Positions 1 through 9,201 of a stretch of DNA of 64,000 bases are shown in pieces. The notes under the pieces are model-generated. The model was not told the origin of the DNA. It saw only the letters and a list, made by a program, of their open reading frames with translations, and made no database searches. The position numbers and the translations under genes are program-made. Location: contig NC_014734.1 in assembly GCF_000183135.1 (NCBI RefSeq), positions 3,621,505-3,685,504 of the forward strand, written 5' to 3'. Every line of letters starts with the position of its first letter. Positions within the stretch are counted from its first letter, which is position 1. Source of the stretch: Paludibacter propionicigenes WB4 (lineage in GTDB: Bacteria > Bacteroidota > Bacteroidia > Bacteroidales > Paludibacteraceae).

Positions 1-85
1 TGGAGAGAAGTACCGCATAATGGATGGCGTGGAACTACTTGAACGTGCCAATATAGAAGTTCTTTTTCTGGAGGAAGAAAAGTAA
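1..85 (+). CDS. C-terminal end of probable dCMP deaminase (partial)
   Basis: An open frame enters from the left edge and stops at a TAA at 83-85, giving 27 codons that read GEKYRIMDGVELLERANI and end in an acidic/lysine tail. The tail resembles the end of ComEB-type deoxycytidylate deaminases, which often precede the S41 protease gene in Bacteroidales; that identification is inferred from resemblance and gene order. No catalytic residues lie inside the window. It is co-directional with the protease and 132 bases upstream of that gene's likely ATG. Confidence 0.45.
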   Translation, partial: GEKYRIMDGVELLERANIEVLFLEEEK

Positions 86-217
86 GCCGTGCAAGGATTG
101 AGAGTTTAAATTATAGTTGAAAATTAATAGTTTGTGAAGTCTTTGTGAAATGATATTCTGTTGAAGAAGTTGATTGACAAAGATTTCGGAGAAAAGACAA
201 AAACAAGTATTTATCGT

Positions 218-1810
218 ATGAATAAGAAGAATTTATTTCTGGTTTTGATTATATTTATTTCCGTTTTTGGAGGGCTTTTGCTTGGTAACATCATTGCTAA
301 CAGGGCTAATAGGTCAGGCTTTTCAATGTCATCACACAATAAAGTGGATGAATTGCTATCAATCATAAATTCGCAGTATGTTGATACAATGAACATGAAA
401 GAAATGACCGAGGAGTTGATGACGGACGTAGCCGGAAAGCTTGATCCGCACTCGGTTTATATCCCTGCTGCCGATCTGGCAAACGTGAACAGCGAGCTCG
501 AAGGAAGTTTCAGTGGTATTGGGGTTCAGTTTAATATACAGAATGATACGGTGATGATAGTGGCCATTGTGAGTGGAGGTCCTTCTCAAAAAGTGGGACT
601 TTTAGCCGGCGACCGCATTGTGCAGGTAGATGATTCTGCTTTTGTGGGTAAGAAAATAACCAACGAAAAGGTTATGCGTAAACTCAAGGGAAAGGCCGGA
701 ACAAAAGTAAAACTCGGAATTCGCCGTCATGGAACACGCGAAATATTGCATTATTCTATCACCCGCGGTGAAATTCCGGTAAACTCTGTGGATATAGCTT
801 ATATGATTGAACCCGGCGTCGGATTTATCAAGGTAAGCAAATTTGCAATGACAACTTTTTCCGAGTTTCTGGATGCTATTGCTAAACTGCGCAGCCAGGG
901 TGCCCGTAAATATATTATCGATTTGCGCGAAAACAGTGGTGGTTTTATGGATCAGGCTGTTAATATGGTGAATGAGTTTTTGCCGGCCGGAAGAATGATT
1001 GTTTATTCGAAGGGTAAAGCGTACCCGCGTGCTGAGGCCAAATCGGATGGAAAAGGAAGTTGTATTAACCTGCCGATGGTGGTTTTGATTGATGAATTCT
1101 CGGCTTCGGCCAGTGAAATCTTTTCGGGAGCCATACAGGATAATGACCGTGGACTGATTATCGGTCGACGCTCTTTCGGAAAAGGACTTGTTCAGCAACA
1201 AATGAATTTATCGGACGGTTCGGCCATTCGCCTCACTGTAGCCCGATACTACACACCATCCGGACGCAGTATTCAGAAACCCTATGAAAAGGGTAAAGCA
1301 CAAGACTACGAAATGGACATTGTGAAACGTTATATGCACGGTGAGATTGACAGTAAAGATAGCATTCATGCTGCCAAATCGCCGAAGTATAAAACTTTTG
1401 GAGGCAGAACGGTTTATGGCGGTGGTGGCATTATGCCCGATATTTTTGTACCGAGGGATACCTCCGAATACACTCCTTATCTGAACAAGGTGATTAATTA
1501 CGGCTATTTGTATCAATTTGCATTTCAGTACACCGACCAGAATCGCGCTAAACTGAAAAGCCAAAAGAACTGGCAGCAAATGGATAAATACCTCGATACT
1601 CAGAATTTATTGCCGCAGTTTGTGGCATTTGCCAAAAGCAAAGGTGTAAACCCCGATGCCAGACAGATAAACAGCTCCAAAAGATTCTTGCTGATGCAGT
1701 TGAAGAGTTATATTTCCCGAAATAGTATTGGCGATGAAGGTTTCTACCCGATGCTTTACAAAGACGATAAAACAGTGAAAACTGCATTGGAGCAATTAAG
1801 AAAGAAGTAA
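218..1810 (+). CDS. S41 family C-terminal processing peptidase (CtpA/Prc type)
   Basis: Periplasmic, membrane-anchored serine protease of the tail-specific family, which trims or degrades envelope proteins by recognising their C-termini. From the ATG at 218 the protein has 530 residues. It has an N-terminal signal anchor (about residues 5-24), an S41 N-terminal helical region, a PDZ domain (about 90-175, with GIGVQF and AGDRIVQVD) and the catalytic domain. The Ser-Lys dyad is visible as the first serine of SASASE (about S297) and the lysine of FGKG (about K322), 25 residues apart as in the family, with Gln at K+4. The frame is also open to a TTG at 161, but the ATG places the hydrophobic anchor at the N-terminus and is preferred. 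A bidirectional terminator follows. Confidence 0.93.
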   Translation: MNKKNLFLVLIIFISVFGGLLLGNIIANRANRSGFSMSSHNKVDELLSIINSQYVDTMNMKEMTEELMTDVAGKLDPHSVYIPAADLANVNSELEGSFSGIGVQFNIQNDTVMIVAIVSGGPSQKVGLLAGDRIVQVDDSAFVGKKITNEKVMRKLKGKAGTKVKLGIRRHGTREILHYSITRGEIPVNSVDIAYMIEPGVGFIKVSKFAMTTFSEFLDAIAKLRSQGARKYIIDLRENSGGFMDQAVNMVNEFLPAGRMIVYSKGKAYPRAEAKSDGKGSCINLPMVVLIDEFSASASEIFSGAIQDNDRGLIIGRRSFGKGLVQQQMNLSDGSAIRLTVARYYTPSGRSIQKPYEKGKAQDYEMDIVKRYMHGEIDSKDSIHAAKSPKYKTFGGRTVYGGGGIMPDIFVPRDTSEYTPYLNKVINYGYLYQFAFQYTDQNRAKLKSQKNWQQMDKYLDTQNLLPQFVAFAKSKGVNPDARQINSSKRFLLMQLKSYISRNSIGDEGFYPMLYKDDKTVKTALEQLRKK

Positions 1811-1821
1811 TCGACGGAATA

Positions 1822-1868
1822 AAAACAACAAGAGCTTGTCACTATCAGCGGCAAGCTCTTGTTGTTTT
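1822..1868. terminator. Bidirectional rho-independent terminator
   Basis: Perfect 17-bp inverted repeat (1822-1838 and 1852-1868) around a 13-base loop, with A-rich and T-rich outer ends. It lies between the convergent protease and amylase genes and can serve both. Confidence 0.85.
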
Positions 1869-1883
1869 ATGGGTAAAGGATAT

Positions 1884-4622
1884 TTACTGTTTAATAATCT
1901 TGTGCAGGCTTTTTCCTTCGGTAGTTTTCACTTCCATAAGGTAAATCCCTTTGACAAAATTCCGAACATCCACCTCGGTCACATTGGTTGCAGTTTTGAT
2001 AAGTGAACCTTCTACATTATAAACCTTTACACTGTTTACTCCGTCAGGAGACGTGATATATACTTTGTCTTCCGTAATGGTGGGTGATACGCTGTAGTTT
2101 AAAGCTTTATGATCATCAATTCCGTTTACCACATTCGGGGCTTTGTCCGTAAAAATCAATAAATCGCCGGCTTGCATGCTCATTGTCATAGCTGTGTTGG
2201 TGACATTCAATTGTTCTCCTGTCAATACGTTATACCAAATTCCGGTTTTAGGGAAATTGGGCGTTGCAGTTATGGTGGCTGATGCATTGAAGTTACCCAG
2301 AACAATCATATTCAGATCGGAACTGGTCAAAGCAATGCGTCGTCCGGTATTCCAGTCGTTAAGTCCGATACTCAAAGTGAATGTTCCTGTTGTGAATGCT
2401 GCGGGATATGTTTTTCGAAGCGATATTATTTTAGCACAGGCATCCGATGCCGCTTTTCTGTGAGCTAAGCTCAACCAGTCCCAGGCCGAAGGCTTAGGGT
2501 TCGTGCGTCCACCGTTAGAATTAATAGAATAATCGAATCCCATTTCGCCGAATTCGTAGATCATTTTAGGTCCGGGAATAAGAGTAGCGAAGGCAATATT
2601 CAATGGCACACGTTTTATTCTTACAATAGAATCGGTGGTAATGTTGCCGATACCTGATATTTTGGCATTGTAGAAATTACGTTCTTCATCATGACTCTCG
2701 GCATAGCCTACCCAGTTGCGCGGCGTGGCATTCATGCTGCTGAAATCACTGCCGGATTGGTATCCTTCTGCCGACTGTGAAAATTGAGGGTTTACATTGC
2801 GCCACAGGTACATGCCTTTGTTAGCCAATGCGGTTTCTTCATCATTATTGCAGAAATGTTCAAGAATAAACATAACATCGCTTTTTACCGCCTTAGCAGC
2901 ATCATAATAAGCACTTAGGTTGTCAATACGCGATTGATCGTAATTGCCGGCAGTGCTTTCGGTACTAGAATTCTGAGTGAAGCCTTTGGTCAAATCCATT
3001 CGGTAACCATCTACTTTATATTCCGTAATCCAGTATTGCAGTACACGTTTAAAGTACTCTTTAGTTCCGCTAAAGCTATGATTGAAATCATTGAGCACAC
3101 TGTAAGGATGCGGTGCCACAGGATTCATCCACGGATTATTTGCTGCCGGTCTGTTATTTGTTCCATCCCAATACAGCAAGGCAAAAGGAGATAAACCGGA
3201 AGCCTGATTAAATACCATATCCAACAATACAGCCATGCCGCGCTTATGACATTCGTCAATGAATTTTTTATAGGTGTTGGCATTTCCGTAAGCTTTATCC
3301 GGTGCAAAATAGTGGTTCGGATTATATCCCCAGCTGTTATTTCCGTCGAATTCTGTAATCGGCATAAGTTCAACGGCTGTGATTCCGAGGTTTTTCAGAT
3401 AATCCAGTTTGGTAATGGCTGCATCTAGGGATTTTTCTTTTGTGAAGTCGCGAAGTAACAGTTCATAGATAACCATATTTTCACGCGCTGGTATAGTGAA
3501 TGTCGGAACTTCCCAATTGTAGGCAGTTTTGGTCGTTTGTAAAGTAGCTACCAATCCAGTGGTCTTTCCTGTCGGGTAGGTTGGTAAATTAGGATAGATT
3601 GTCGAATTTGCATTTATATATTGGTCATTCCAAGGGTCTAATACCATTTCGGTATAGGGATCACTTACTTTCAAAGTGCCATCAACTAAATACTGAAAAC
3701 CATACAATTTACCCGGGGTGAGTCTGGTAAGTGTTATCCACCAGTAGTTTCCATCTTGTTTCAACTGGTAAGCATTCAGCTGTGTCCAGTCATTGAAATC
3801 GCCCAACAAGAATACGTTTGTTTTACCGGGAGCATACATTACCAAAGTAGCTGTGGAGTTGTCCGTGTACGTAATGCCATCTTTAATGCCGGCTGGGCGT
3901 GCTTGTGATACCACCGGAGCGGGGACACAAATCTGAATGGTATCGGAAACAGTTGTTCCGTTGAGACTTGCCTGTGCAATTATTCTATAATCGTTGGCAG
4001 TTGCAAAGTTGTATGAATAGCTCAGTGATGTAGCTGCGGTTGCAGTCTGAACACTGACACCGTTAATCAACAGATTCAAGTTGGCTGCTACCGATGAGGC
4101 AAGCTGGATATTGATTGACGAGCCGGCAGTTACGCTCTGGCTGTTAGTAGGATTGGTAAATGCAACGTTCAGTCCGGCCTGATACACATTTACAAAAATA
4201 TCAGTTCCACCGGTGTCTTTTCCTTCTTTCGTTGCTAAACCGTTTCTGAATACGAATGCCATTTTAGAAACCACTTCGCCGGCTGACAAGCCATAATAGG
4301 TAGCCATATCGGGGGTAATAGATAGTTTCCATTTATTATTACCCAGTGATGTCATTTTGTATTTGGCTGAATTATCTCCCCAGGTAGGTGCATGCTTCCA
4401 GTCCGAACTGCTCGTACTGGCCGATGTAATGACACCTGTATGTGCATACACACCGTCCGAACCGGTATAATCTTTTAAGCCGGCTGTGCCTAGTGTGGCA
4501 TCGTAAATGATATCTATGGCTCCGTTATTCTGGGTTACAAAAGCAGGAGTGGTAGTTATAATCTGAGCCTGACCTGTTAGAAACAAGAACAGAGACAGCG
4601 CGATAAGAGTAATTTTTTTCAT
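1884..4622 (-). CDS. Secreted GH13 alpha-amylase/pullulanase-like enzyme with T9SS sorting domain
   Basis: Extracellular alpha-glucan hydrolase of 912 residues from the ATG at 4622, which begins a clean signal peptide (MKKITLIALSLFLF). The frame is open 30 codons further upstream, but that would bury the signal peptide. Domains in order: an N-terminal beta-sandwich carbohydrate-binding-like module, an Ig-like stretch (about 145-230), a CBM48-like module (VFLLGDFNDW, about 255-330), and a GH13 catalytic barrel. The barrel shows YRMD with nucleophile about D543, ILEHF with acid/base about E588, and SHDEER with transition-state Asp about D645. A C-terminal all-beta domain follows, then a type A T9SS sorting domain ending in HKIIKQ. 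Exact specificity (amylase, neopullulanase or pullulanase) cannot be read from the sequence. It lies downstream of the SusCDE operon but is separated from it by a terminator and about 290 bases. Confidence 0.92.
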   Translation of the reverse strand: MKKITLIALSLFLFLTGQAQIITTTPAFVTQNNGAIDIIYDATLGTAGLKDYTGSDGVYAHTGVITSASTSSSDWKHAPTWGDNSAKYKMTSLGNNKWKLSITPDMATYYGLSAGEVVSKMAFVFRNGLATKEGKDTGGTDIFVNVYQAGLNVAFTNPTNSQSVTAGSSINIQLASSVAANLNLLINGVSVQTATAATSLSYSYNFATANDYRIIAQASLNGTTVSDTIQICVPAPVVSQARPAGIKDGITYTDNSTATLVMYAPGKTNVFLLGDFNDWTQLNAYQLKQDGNYWWITLTRLTPGKLYGFQYLVDGTLKVSDPYTEMVLDPWNDQYINANSTIYPNLPTYPTGKTTGLVATLQTTKTAYNWEVPTFTIPARENMVIYELLLRDFTKEKSLDAAITKLDYLKNLGITAVELMPITEFDGNNSWGYNPNHYFAPDKAYGNANTYKKFIDECHKRGMAVLLDMVFNQASGLSPFALLYWDGTNNRPAANNPWMNPVAPHPYSVLNDFNHSFSGTKEYFKRVLQYWITEYKVDGYRMDLTKGFTQNSSTESTAGNYDQSRIDNLSAYYDAAKAVKSDVMFILEHFCNNDEETALANKGMYLWRNVNPQFSQSAEGYQSGSDFSSMNATPRNWVGYAESHDEERNFYNAKISGIGNITTDSIVRIKRVPLNIAFATLIPGPKMIYEFGEMGFDYSINSNGGRTNPKPSAWDWLSLAHRKAASDACAKIISLRKTYPAAFTTGTFTLSIGLNDWNTGRRIALTSSDLNMIVLGNFNASATITATPNFPKTGIWYNVLTGEQLNVTNTAMTMSMQAGDLLIFTDKAPNVVNGIDDHKALNYSVSPTITEDKVYITSPDGVNSVKVYNVEGSLIKTATNVTEVDVRNFVKGIYLMEVKTTEGKSLHKIIKQ

Positions 4623-4779
4623 GCGTTCATTTTTATTTTTAGATAGTTGTCGCATGGAACTCGCAATGAACATGGTCTTTGGTTTGAATACCTGTTTAAA
4701 TGCTCGTTTCATATACCTGTTTTGATAATTAAATACCAGTTAGAATATTAAGCTAAAGCAACTTACCTTTGTTTGAAAG

Positions 4780-4811
4780 AAAAGTCTGAACTTAAGTTAG
4801 TCCAGACTTTT
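4780..4811 (-). terminator. Terminator at the end of the susCDE-type operon
   Basis: Inverted repeat with 9-bp arms (4780-4788 and 4803-4811) around a 14-base loop. On the minus strand it is followed by a pyrimidine/T-rich tract. It separates the starch-binding lipoprotein genes from the amylase gene, implying the amylase has its own promoter; I found no clear -7 box for it. Confidence 0.6.
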
Positions 4812-4835
4812 CTATTTTATTCTAGTTTATCATTA

Positions 4836-4895
4836 TTACTGTTTTATAGAATAATAGCTGCCATCAATATCATTAAAGATAATGACGTGAATTAC
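4836..4895 (-). pseudogene. Fossil 3' end of a SusE/SusF-type gene
   Basis: Directly beyond the stop of the upstream SusE/F-like gene, a different minus-strand frame encodes about 20 codons ending IIFNDIDGSYYSIKQ and a stop. The neighbouring intact gene (6331-7542) ends IIFNDIDGSYYFIKK, so eleven consecutive residues match exactly and the DNA aligns over about 57 bases. The frame is closed upstream by a TAA, and no start is present. It is best explained as the remaining tail of a duplicated or deleted SusE/F-type copy. A frameshift in the current gene, or a sequence error, is the alternative. Confidence 0.65.
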
Positions 4896-4915
4896 TTCTT
4901 TACAGGGTTAGATAG

Positions 4916-6295
4916 CTACTGAATTGTACCGGTTCCGTTGTTAAAGTTTAGTGATACAACTTTTCCGGCTGCGACTGTTGCTCTGGTTTGGTCGCCACCA
5001 TTGCCACGATAGGCAATTTTGCCATCCAAAATAACAAACTCCATGCGCCACCAATCACCACCTACGCCTGCGGCAGACGAATTTGCATAAATTCTTAATT
5101 CACCGCTGTTGGTAGTAGTGAGTTTCATAACATTGCCATCAGCAACAAATGGATATTGTCCAGCATTCCAACCTCCGAAACAATCGCCAATACCATAAAC
5201 CTGAGCAGGTTCAATGGTTATTTTGTTGGTTGTATAGTCTACTAAAACAATGTAGAAGCCTGCAGCAGCAACGTAAGCATTGCCATCGTGAGTTGTAAAT
5301 CCGGCATTGGTTCCTAATGAATTGAAGTCTCCCCCCCATGCTTTGGCTGTATTCCATTTAAAGCCATCGGTCGCATTTGCAAAATATCGTATTGCCCAAA
5401 ATTTACCAGGATTACCATTAACCGGAGTCATTTCTGCAACACCAGAATTACTCCAATCCCAACCACCAAACTCTTGTCCAATCATATAGACATAGTCAGG
5501 ATAAAGCGGTTTCACCAAATCTACATTAGCTGTACTTGTATTACCGTTCCCATCACTGATGGTATAGCTAAAGTAATCAGTACCGGAATATCCTGCATTC
5601 GGTGTATACAGCACTTTTTTTCCATCTGCCGAAATTGTTGTAGTACCGTGTTGTCCTGCGGTCACTGCGGTTACTGTTAATTCATCTCCTTCAGGGTCAG
5701 TGTCATTGGCTAACACACTAATGGTTGTTGTAGTGTTCATATTCAAATTTGCTACATCATTTACCGCAGTTGGAGCATAATTGTAAGGGGTAACCAGCAA
5801 TGTCGCAGTTTTTGAAGTGTAACCGCTTTTTAAACCTCCTTTTACAATGAAAGACAATAAACGAATGTAAACCGTTTGTTGAATTGCATTCTTATTGAAA
5901 GTTTTAATAGAATCATTAAATTGCTTGCAGCCTACAGACACATCAGAACCTGCTTTACCATTGAAGGTAATAGGAATAGTAATAGATTTTGAAAAATCAG
6001 CAACCTTTGAGAATTGAATCATATACTGACTTCTTGCTGCAGTATCAACAAGATTAAGTACTGATGAGCAAGTCAGCAAAGATAATTGAGAGCCTAATTT
6101 ATCAACTTGAATAGTTAGTGGGCTTACACCTGTTTTAAGCGCTGCTGCAAAACCTGTTGTATCTTGAAGTGATATTTGGTCATAGCTTCCAGGTTTAGCC
6201 ACAGTTTGATTTGCATATGGATCTTCGCATGAGGTAAACGCCATACATCCAATGATAAATGCTAATATATAGTTGATTGTTTTTTTCATTTTCAA
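4916..6295 (-). CDS. SusE/SusF-like starch-binding lipoprotein with an inserted cadherin-like Ig domain
   Basis: Outer-membrane lipoprotein of 459 residues with a signal peptide and lipobox ending FTSC (Cys about residue 23). The N-terminal third is SusE-like (about 40-170). A cadherin-type Ig domain (about 172-262) follows, recognisable by APTAVND, VLANDTDPEGD and NAGYSGTDYFSYTISDGNG. The C-terminal half (about 268-459) has two SusE/SusF carbohydrate-binding repeats (MIGQEFGGWDW and GIGDCFGGWNAG). It probably holds starch or maltodextrin at the surface beside the SusC/SusD transporter. It is the last gene of the operon, 35 bases after the preceding lipoprotein gene. The Ig insert is unusual for SusE/F proteins and may act as a rigid spacer (inference). 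Confidence 0.82.
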   Translation of the reverse strand: MKMKKTINYILAFIIGCMAFTSCEDPYANQTVAKPGSYDQISLQDTTGFAAALKTGVSPLTIQVDKLGSQLSLLTCSSVLNLVDTAARSQYMIQFSKVADFSKSITIPITFNGKAGSDVSVGCKQFNDSIKTFNKNAIQQTVYIRLLSFIVKGGLKSGYTSKTATLLVTPYNYAPTAVNDVANLNMNTTTTISVLANDTDPEGDELTVTAVTAGQHGTTTISADGKKVLYTPNAGYSGTDYFSYTISDGNGNTSTANVDLVKPLYPDYVYMIGQEFGGWDWSNSGVAEMTPVNGNPGKFWAIRYFANATDGFKWNTAKAWGGDFNSLGTNAGFTTHDGNAYVAAAGFYIVLVDYTTNKITIEPAQVYGIGDCFGGWNAGQYPFVADGNVMKLTTTNSGELRIYANSSAAGVGGDWWRMEFVILDGKIAYRGNGGDQTRATVAAGKVVSLNFNNGTGTIQ

Positions 6296-6330
6296 TTAGT
6301 TTTAATGGTGAAAAACAGAATTAATTTTTG

Positions 6331-7542
6331 TTATTTTTTAATAAAATAATAACTTCCATCAATGTCGTTAAATATGATAGTATAGCTACCTTTCTTAAAT
6401 GAGATATTTTTACCTTTATATCCACCAATACCAGCTAGTCTATATCTATCGTCACGATGATCTGGACTGGGTGCTCCCCAATCATCTGTCCACGCAGAAT
6501 TGGCTCTAAATTTGCAGCCTCCATCACTTGCATTGTCAGCTGCGAATGTGTAAGTAGTGTACCATAAATGACCACCGGCATTTGTATTTGCTGTGAAAAA
6601 TTCCTCATTATTGCCACCCCAGTTATCAAAGTCGCCTACTAATCCAATTTTAGCATAGTTGCTTGTTGGTGCTGTAGTTGCTGCAATAGTGAGTTTATTA
6701 TCAATCGAGTTCAACGTTAATGTATACCAACCATCAGCAGCTACTGTTATGTTATCATTTCCATTATATTTCAGCGCTCCGCCAGTCATTGCCCATGAAG
6801 GTGACCATGCACTAACATCACGAATTAATTTAAAGGAATCTGAAGATTTAATGTACACAGTAGTCGCAAATGTACCATCACCTGTTCCTGGATCATAGGA
6901 TTTACCATTAATTACGCTTAATGGAATTAACGAACTTCCCAAACCGGCTACTGAATTATCCCATTTTCCACCTAAACCAACAATATACCAAGGACGTAAA
7001 GTTACATTATAATAATAATCCAATGGTTCAATATAAGGCTTGATTTTCAGTGAAATTACATTTGAATACAAAGGTTTTACTATTAAACTGTCTTTTATAG
7101 CAGAGTAACTTGCGTCACTAACATAAGCTTTAAGTCTGACATAAACAGTTTTGAACGACAAAGGTTCTGAAAAGGCACCACCATTAAATGCAATAAGAGC
7201 TTTATTCATTTCTTTCGTGCTTACGCCAACTTTTTCCCCATTAACTGTTGTAGGCAAAGTTTGATATGTTCCTGCTGCAAAGTTAGCATTACCACATACT
7301 TGAGTAGAGTAAGTAACAGCAGCGGTAAATCCGTAAGCAGGTTGTACGCAAGTAAGTGAATCCAAATCCTTAGATGAATTAGCAACATCCAGTACATAAT
7401 TTGCATAACGAGGTTGATTGAGTTTGAAGCTAAGACTTCCATCAAGCGCCTGACTGTTGATAACAGTGGTTATTTTGTCTTCGCAAGATGTAAACCCAAT
7501 CAGGGTGAGCAAAACAATAAATAATATATTATATCTTTTCAT
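6331..7542 (-). CDS. SusE-like starch-binding outer-membrane lipoprotein
   Basis: 403-residue lipoprotein with a signal peptide and lipobox (GFTSC, Cys about residue 20). The N-terminal SusE domain (about 25-165) is followed by two SusF/SusE-type carbohydrate-binding modules. The first is around IVGLGGKWDNS, with conserved tryptophans (SAWSPSWAM). The second is around GLVGDFDNWGGNNE and ends DIDGSYYFIKK. Family knowledge: SusE and SusF bind starch at the cell surface without degrading it. Third gene of the susC operon, 36 bases after susD. Confidence 0.85.
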   Translation of the reverse strand: MKRYNILFIVLLTLIGFTSCEDKITTVINSQALDGSLSFKLNQPRYANYVLDVANSSKDLDSLTCVQPAYGFTAAVTYSTQVCGNANFAAGTYQTLPTTVNGEKVGVSTKEMNKALIAFNGGAFSEPLSFKTVYVRLKAYVSDASYSAIKDSLIVKPLYSNVISLKIKPYIEPLDYYYNVTLRPWYIVGLGGKWDNSVAGLGSSLIPLSVINGKSYDPGTGDGTFATTVYIKSSDSFKLIRDVSAWSPSWAMTGGALKYNGNDNITVAADGWYTLTLNSIDNKLTIAATTAPTSNYAKIGLVGDFDNWGGNNEEFFTANTNAGGHLWYTTYTFAADNASDGGCKFRANSAWTDDWGAPSPDHRDDRYRLAGIGGYKGKNISFKKGSYTIIFNDIDGSYYFIKK

Positions 7543-7578
7543 ATGATTACTTTTTTATTAATTAGAATTTTACAACTA

Positions 7579-9177
7579 TTAGAAACCCGGATTTTGTTTC
7601 AGGTTCGGATTTACATTTAAATCTGTTGCAGGGATAGGGTATAGATTATAAATACTGCTGAATTTTGTTCCGGCAGCTGTACCGCCTTTCCAATCCCATG
7701 TGTAGTCGCTTCCACCATAGTATCCAAAGCGAATAAGGTCTGTACGACGACGACCTTCGAAGTAGAATTCGCGAGACCATTCATCTAAAATTTTATCTAA
7801 AGTAATACTCGATAAAGCAGGAGCACTTCCGCTTGTTCTGTCGCGCAACTGATTAATTGTAGTAAGAGCTGTTGGAGCATCTCCTAAACGAAATGATGCT
7901 TCTGCATAAGTAAGATAAGCTTCTGCCAAACGGAAGAGAGGTACATCGGTATCAGTGAATTTTAAATCATTCGACACTTTACCATCTGACCGAACGTTTG
8001 AAAACTTGGTAACCGATAATCCTTGTTTGAAGACCGAATAGTTCAATATCGTCATCGGATCAGTCGATTTGCTGTCGGCTATATCCCAGCCCCAAAACAT
8101 TGCTCTTTTATCTCCGGCAAAGGCTGTCAGTTTAGTTAGATCAGTTCCTACAGGAATTCCATTAGGAAAGAACTTGCGAGCCAATGCGGCACGTGCACGA
8201 TTACCACCCCAACCTTCTGAGGTTCCCCATGCGGGCATTCCCGACGTATGGAAAGAGGCAATCATGAAAAGCGAATTTCCATAACTTTGAGTTTTTACGC
8301 CATCACATGCTATCGGCAAGATAATTTCCTGAGGAGCTGTGTTTGTTGAAGCATCAAAAGCACCTGCATTGTCGGCCATAAAAAGTTGTGCGTAGCTTGG
8401 ATTCAGCTTGTAGCCCGAATCCATCACTTTCTTTGCATAAGTCTTTGCTGCGCTCCAGTTAGCAGTACCGGTATAAACTTCGGCATTCAAATACATGCGG
8501 GCTAATAACAACCACTCGGCAGCTTGATCTACACGATAGTATGTATTGGTGCGCGGTGCTGCTAAATCAGGTTCAATTGCTTTCAGTTCCTTTTCTAACC
8601 ATGCAAATAAGTCGGCACGTCTCATTTGTTTTGGAGGATCAAGAGAAACAACTTCAGTAAATGGCACGTTTCCAAACAAATCCATCAAATAATAATAATT
8701 CAATGCGCGTAAGAAACGTACTTCAGCACGTTGTTTTACTGTTTTAGTATCGGTTGCACTTGCAGTTTGTTCTAAGAACAGGTTGCAAAGTGATACTCCA
8801 AAGTAAAAACGGGCATAGATACCGTTTACCTGGTCGTGCGATGCTGTCCATTTATTGAAATTTAGTTCGGGAATACCCGGGTCACCCCACGAACAAATAG
8901 CCTCATCGGTTGAAAGTTCATTTAAGTTCCATATTAACCTGATAAAAGAAGATGTTCCTTCATCTACTCCTGCTAAGTCGCCTTTACCGGCAGGACCCTG
9001 TTGTCCCGTAAGTGCCAACGATGCATATACCTTAGCAAATACGGCATCCTGATCAAAAGTTCGAATGGTACTTGGATCAATAGGTGTAACATTCAAGTCA
9101 TTCACACACGATGACAGACCGATTGCAATTATAACGGACAAAATCGTGTTTGTTATTTTATTATGTTTTACATTCAT
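7579..9177 (-). CDS. susD: SusD/RagB family nutrient-binding lipoprotein
   Basis: 532-residue outer-membrane lipoprotein forming the lid of the SusC transporter. It has a signal peptide and lipobox (GLSSC, Cys about residue 24), then the SusD-like N-terminal helical/TPR region (about 90-220, LRALNYYYLMDLFGNVPF) and the RagB/SusD C-terminal domain. The C-terminal domain carries the conserved DEWSREFYFEGRRRTDLIRFG block and ends NPNLKQNPGF, as is typical. It starts 24 bases after the susC stop, so the two are co-transcribed. Genomic context points to starch or maltodextrin as ligand. Confidence 0.95.
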   Translation of the reverse strand: MNVKHNKITNTILSVIIAIGLSSCVNDLNVTPIDPSTIRTFDQDAVFAKVYASLALTGQQGPAGKGDLAGVDEGTSSFIRLIWNLNELSTDEAICSWGDPGIPELNFNKWTASHDQVNGIYARFYFGVSLCNLFLEQTASATDTKTVKQRAEVRFLRALNYYYLMDLFGNVPFTEVVSLDPPKQMRRADLFAWLEKELKAIEPDLAAPRTNTYYRVDQAAEWLLLARMYLNAEVYTGTANWSAAKTYAKKVMDSGYKLNPSYAQLFMADNAGAFDASTNTAPQEIILPIACDGVKTQSYGNSLFMIASFHTSGMPAWGTSEGWGGNRARAALARKFFPNGIPVGTDLTKLTAFAGDKRAMFWGWDIADSKSTDPMTILNYSVFKQGLSVTKFSNVRSDGKVSNDLKFTDTDVPLFRLAEAYLTYAEASFRLGDAPTALTTINQLRDRTSGSAPALSSITLDKILDEWSREFYFEGRRRTDLIRFGYYGGSDYTWDWKGGTAAGTKFSSIYNLYPIPATDLNVNPNLKQNPGF

Positions 9178-9201
9178 GATTTACAATTTTTTACAGGTTA
9201 A

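Noticed and set aside
161..217. N-terminal extension of the S41 protease from a TTG codon
   Set aside because: The extension would place 19 charged residues before the membrane anchor, and the ATG at 218 gives a normal start.
1500..1795. Minus-strand ORFs inside the protease gene, and similar antisense frames inside most genes
   Set aside because: They are antisense shadows of well-supported genes with no independent starts or family features.
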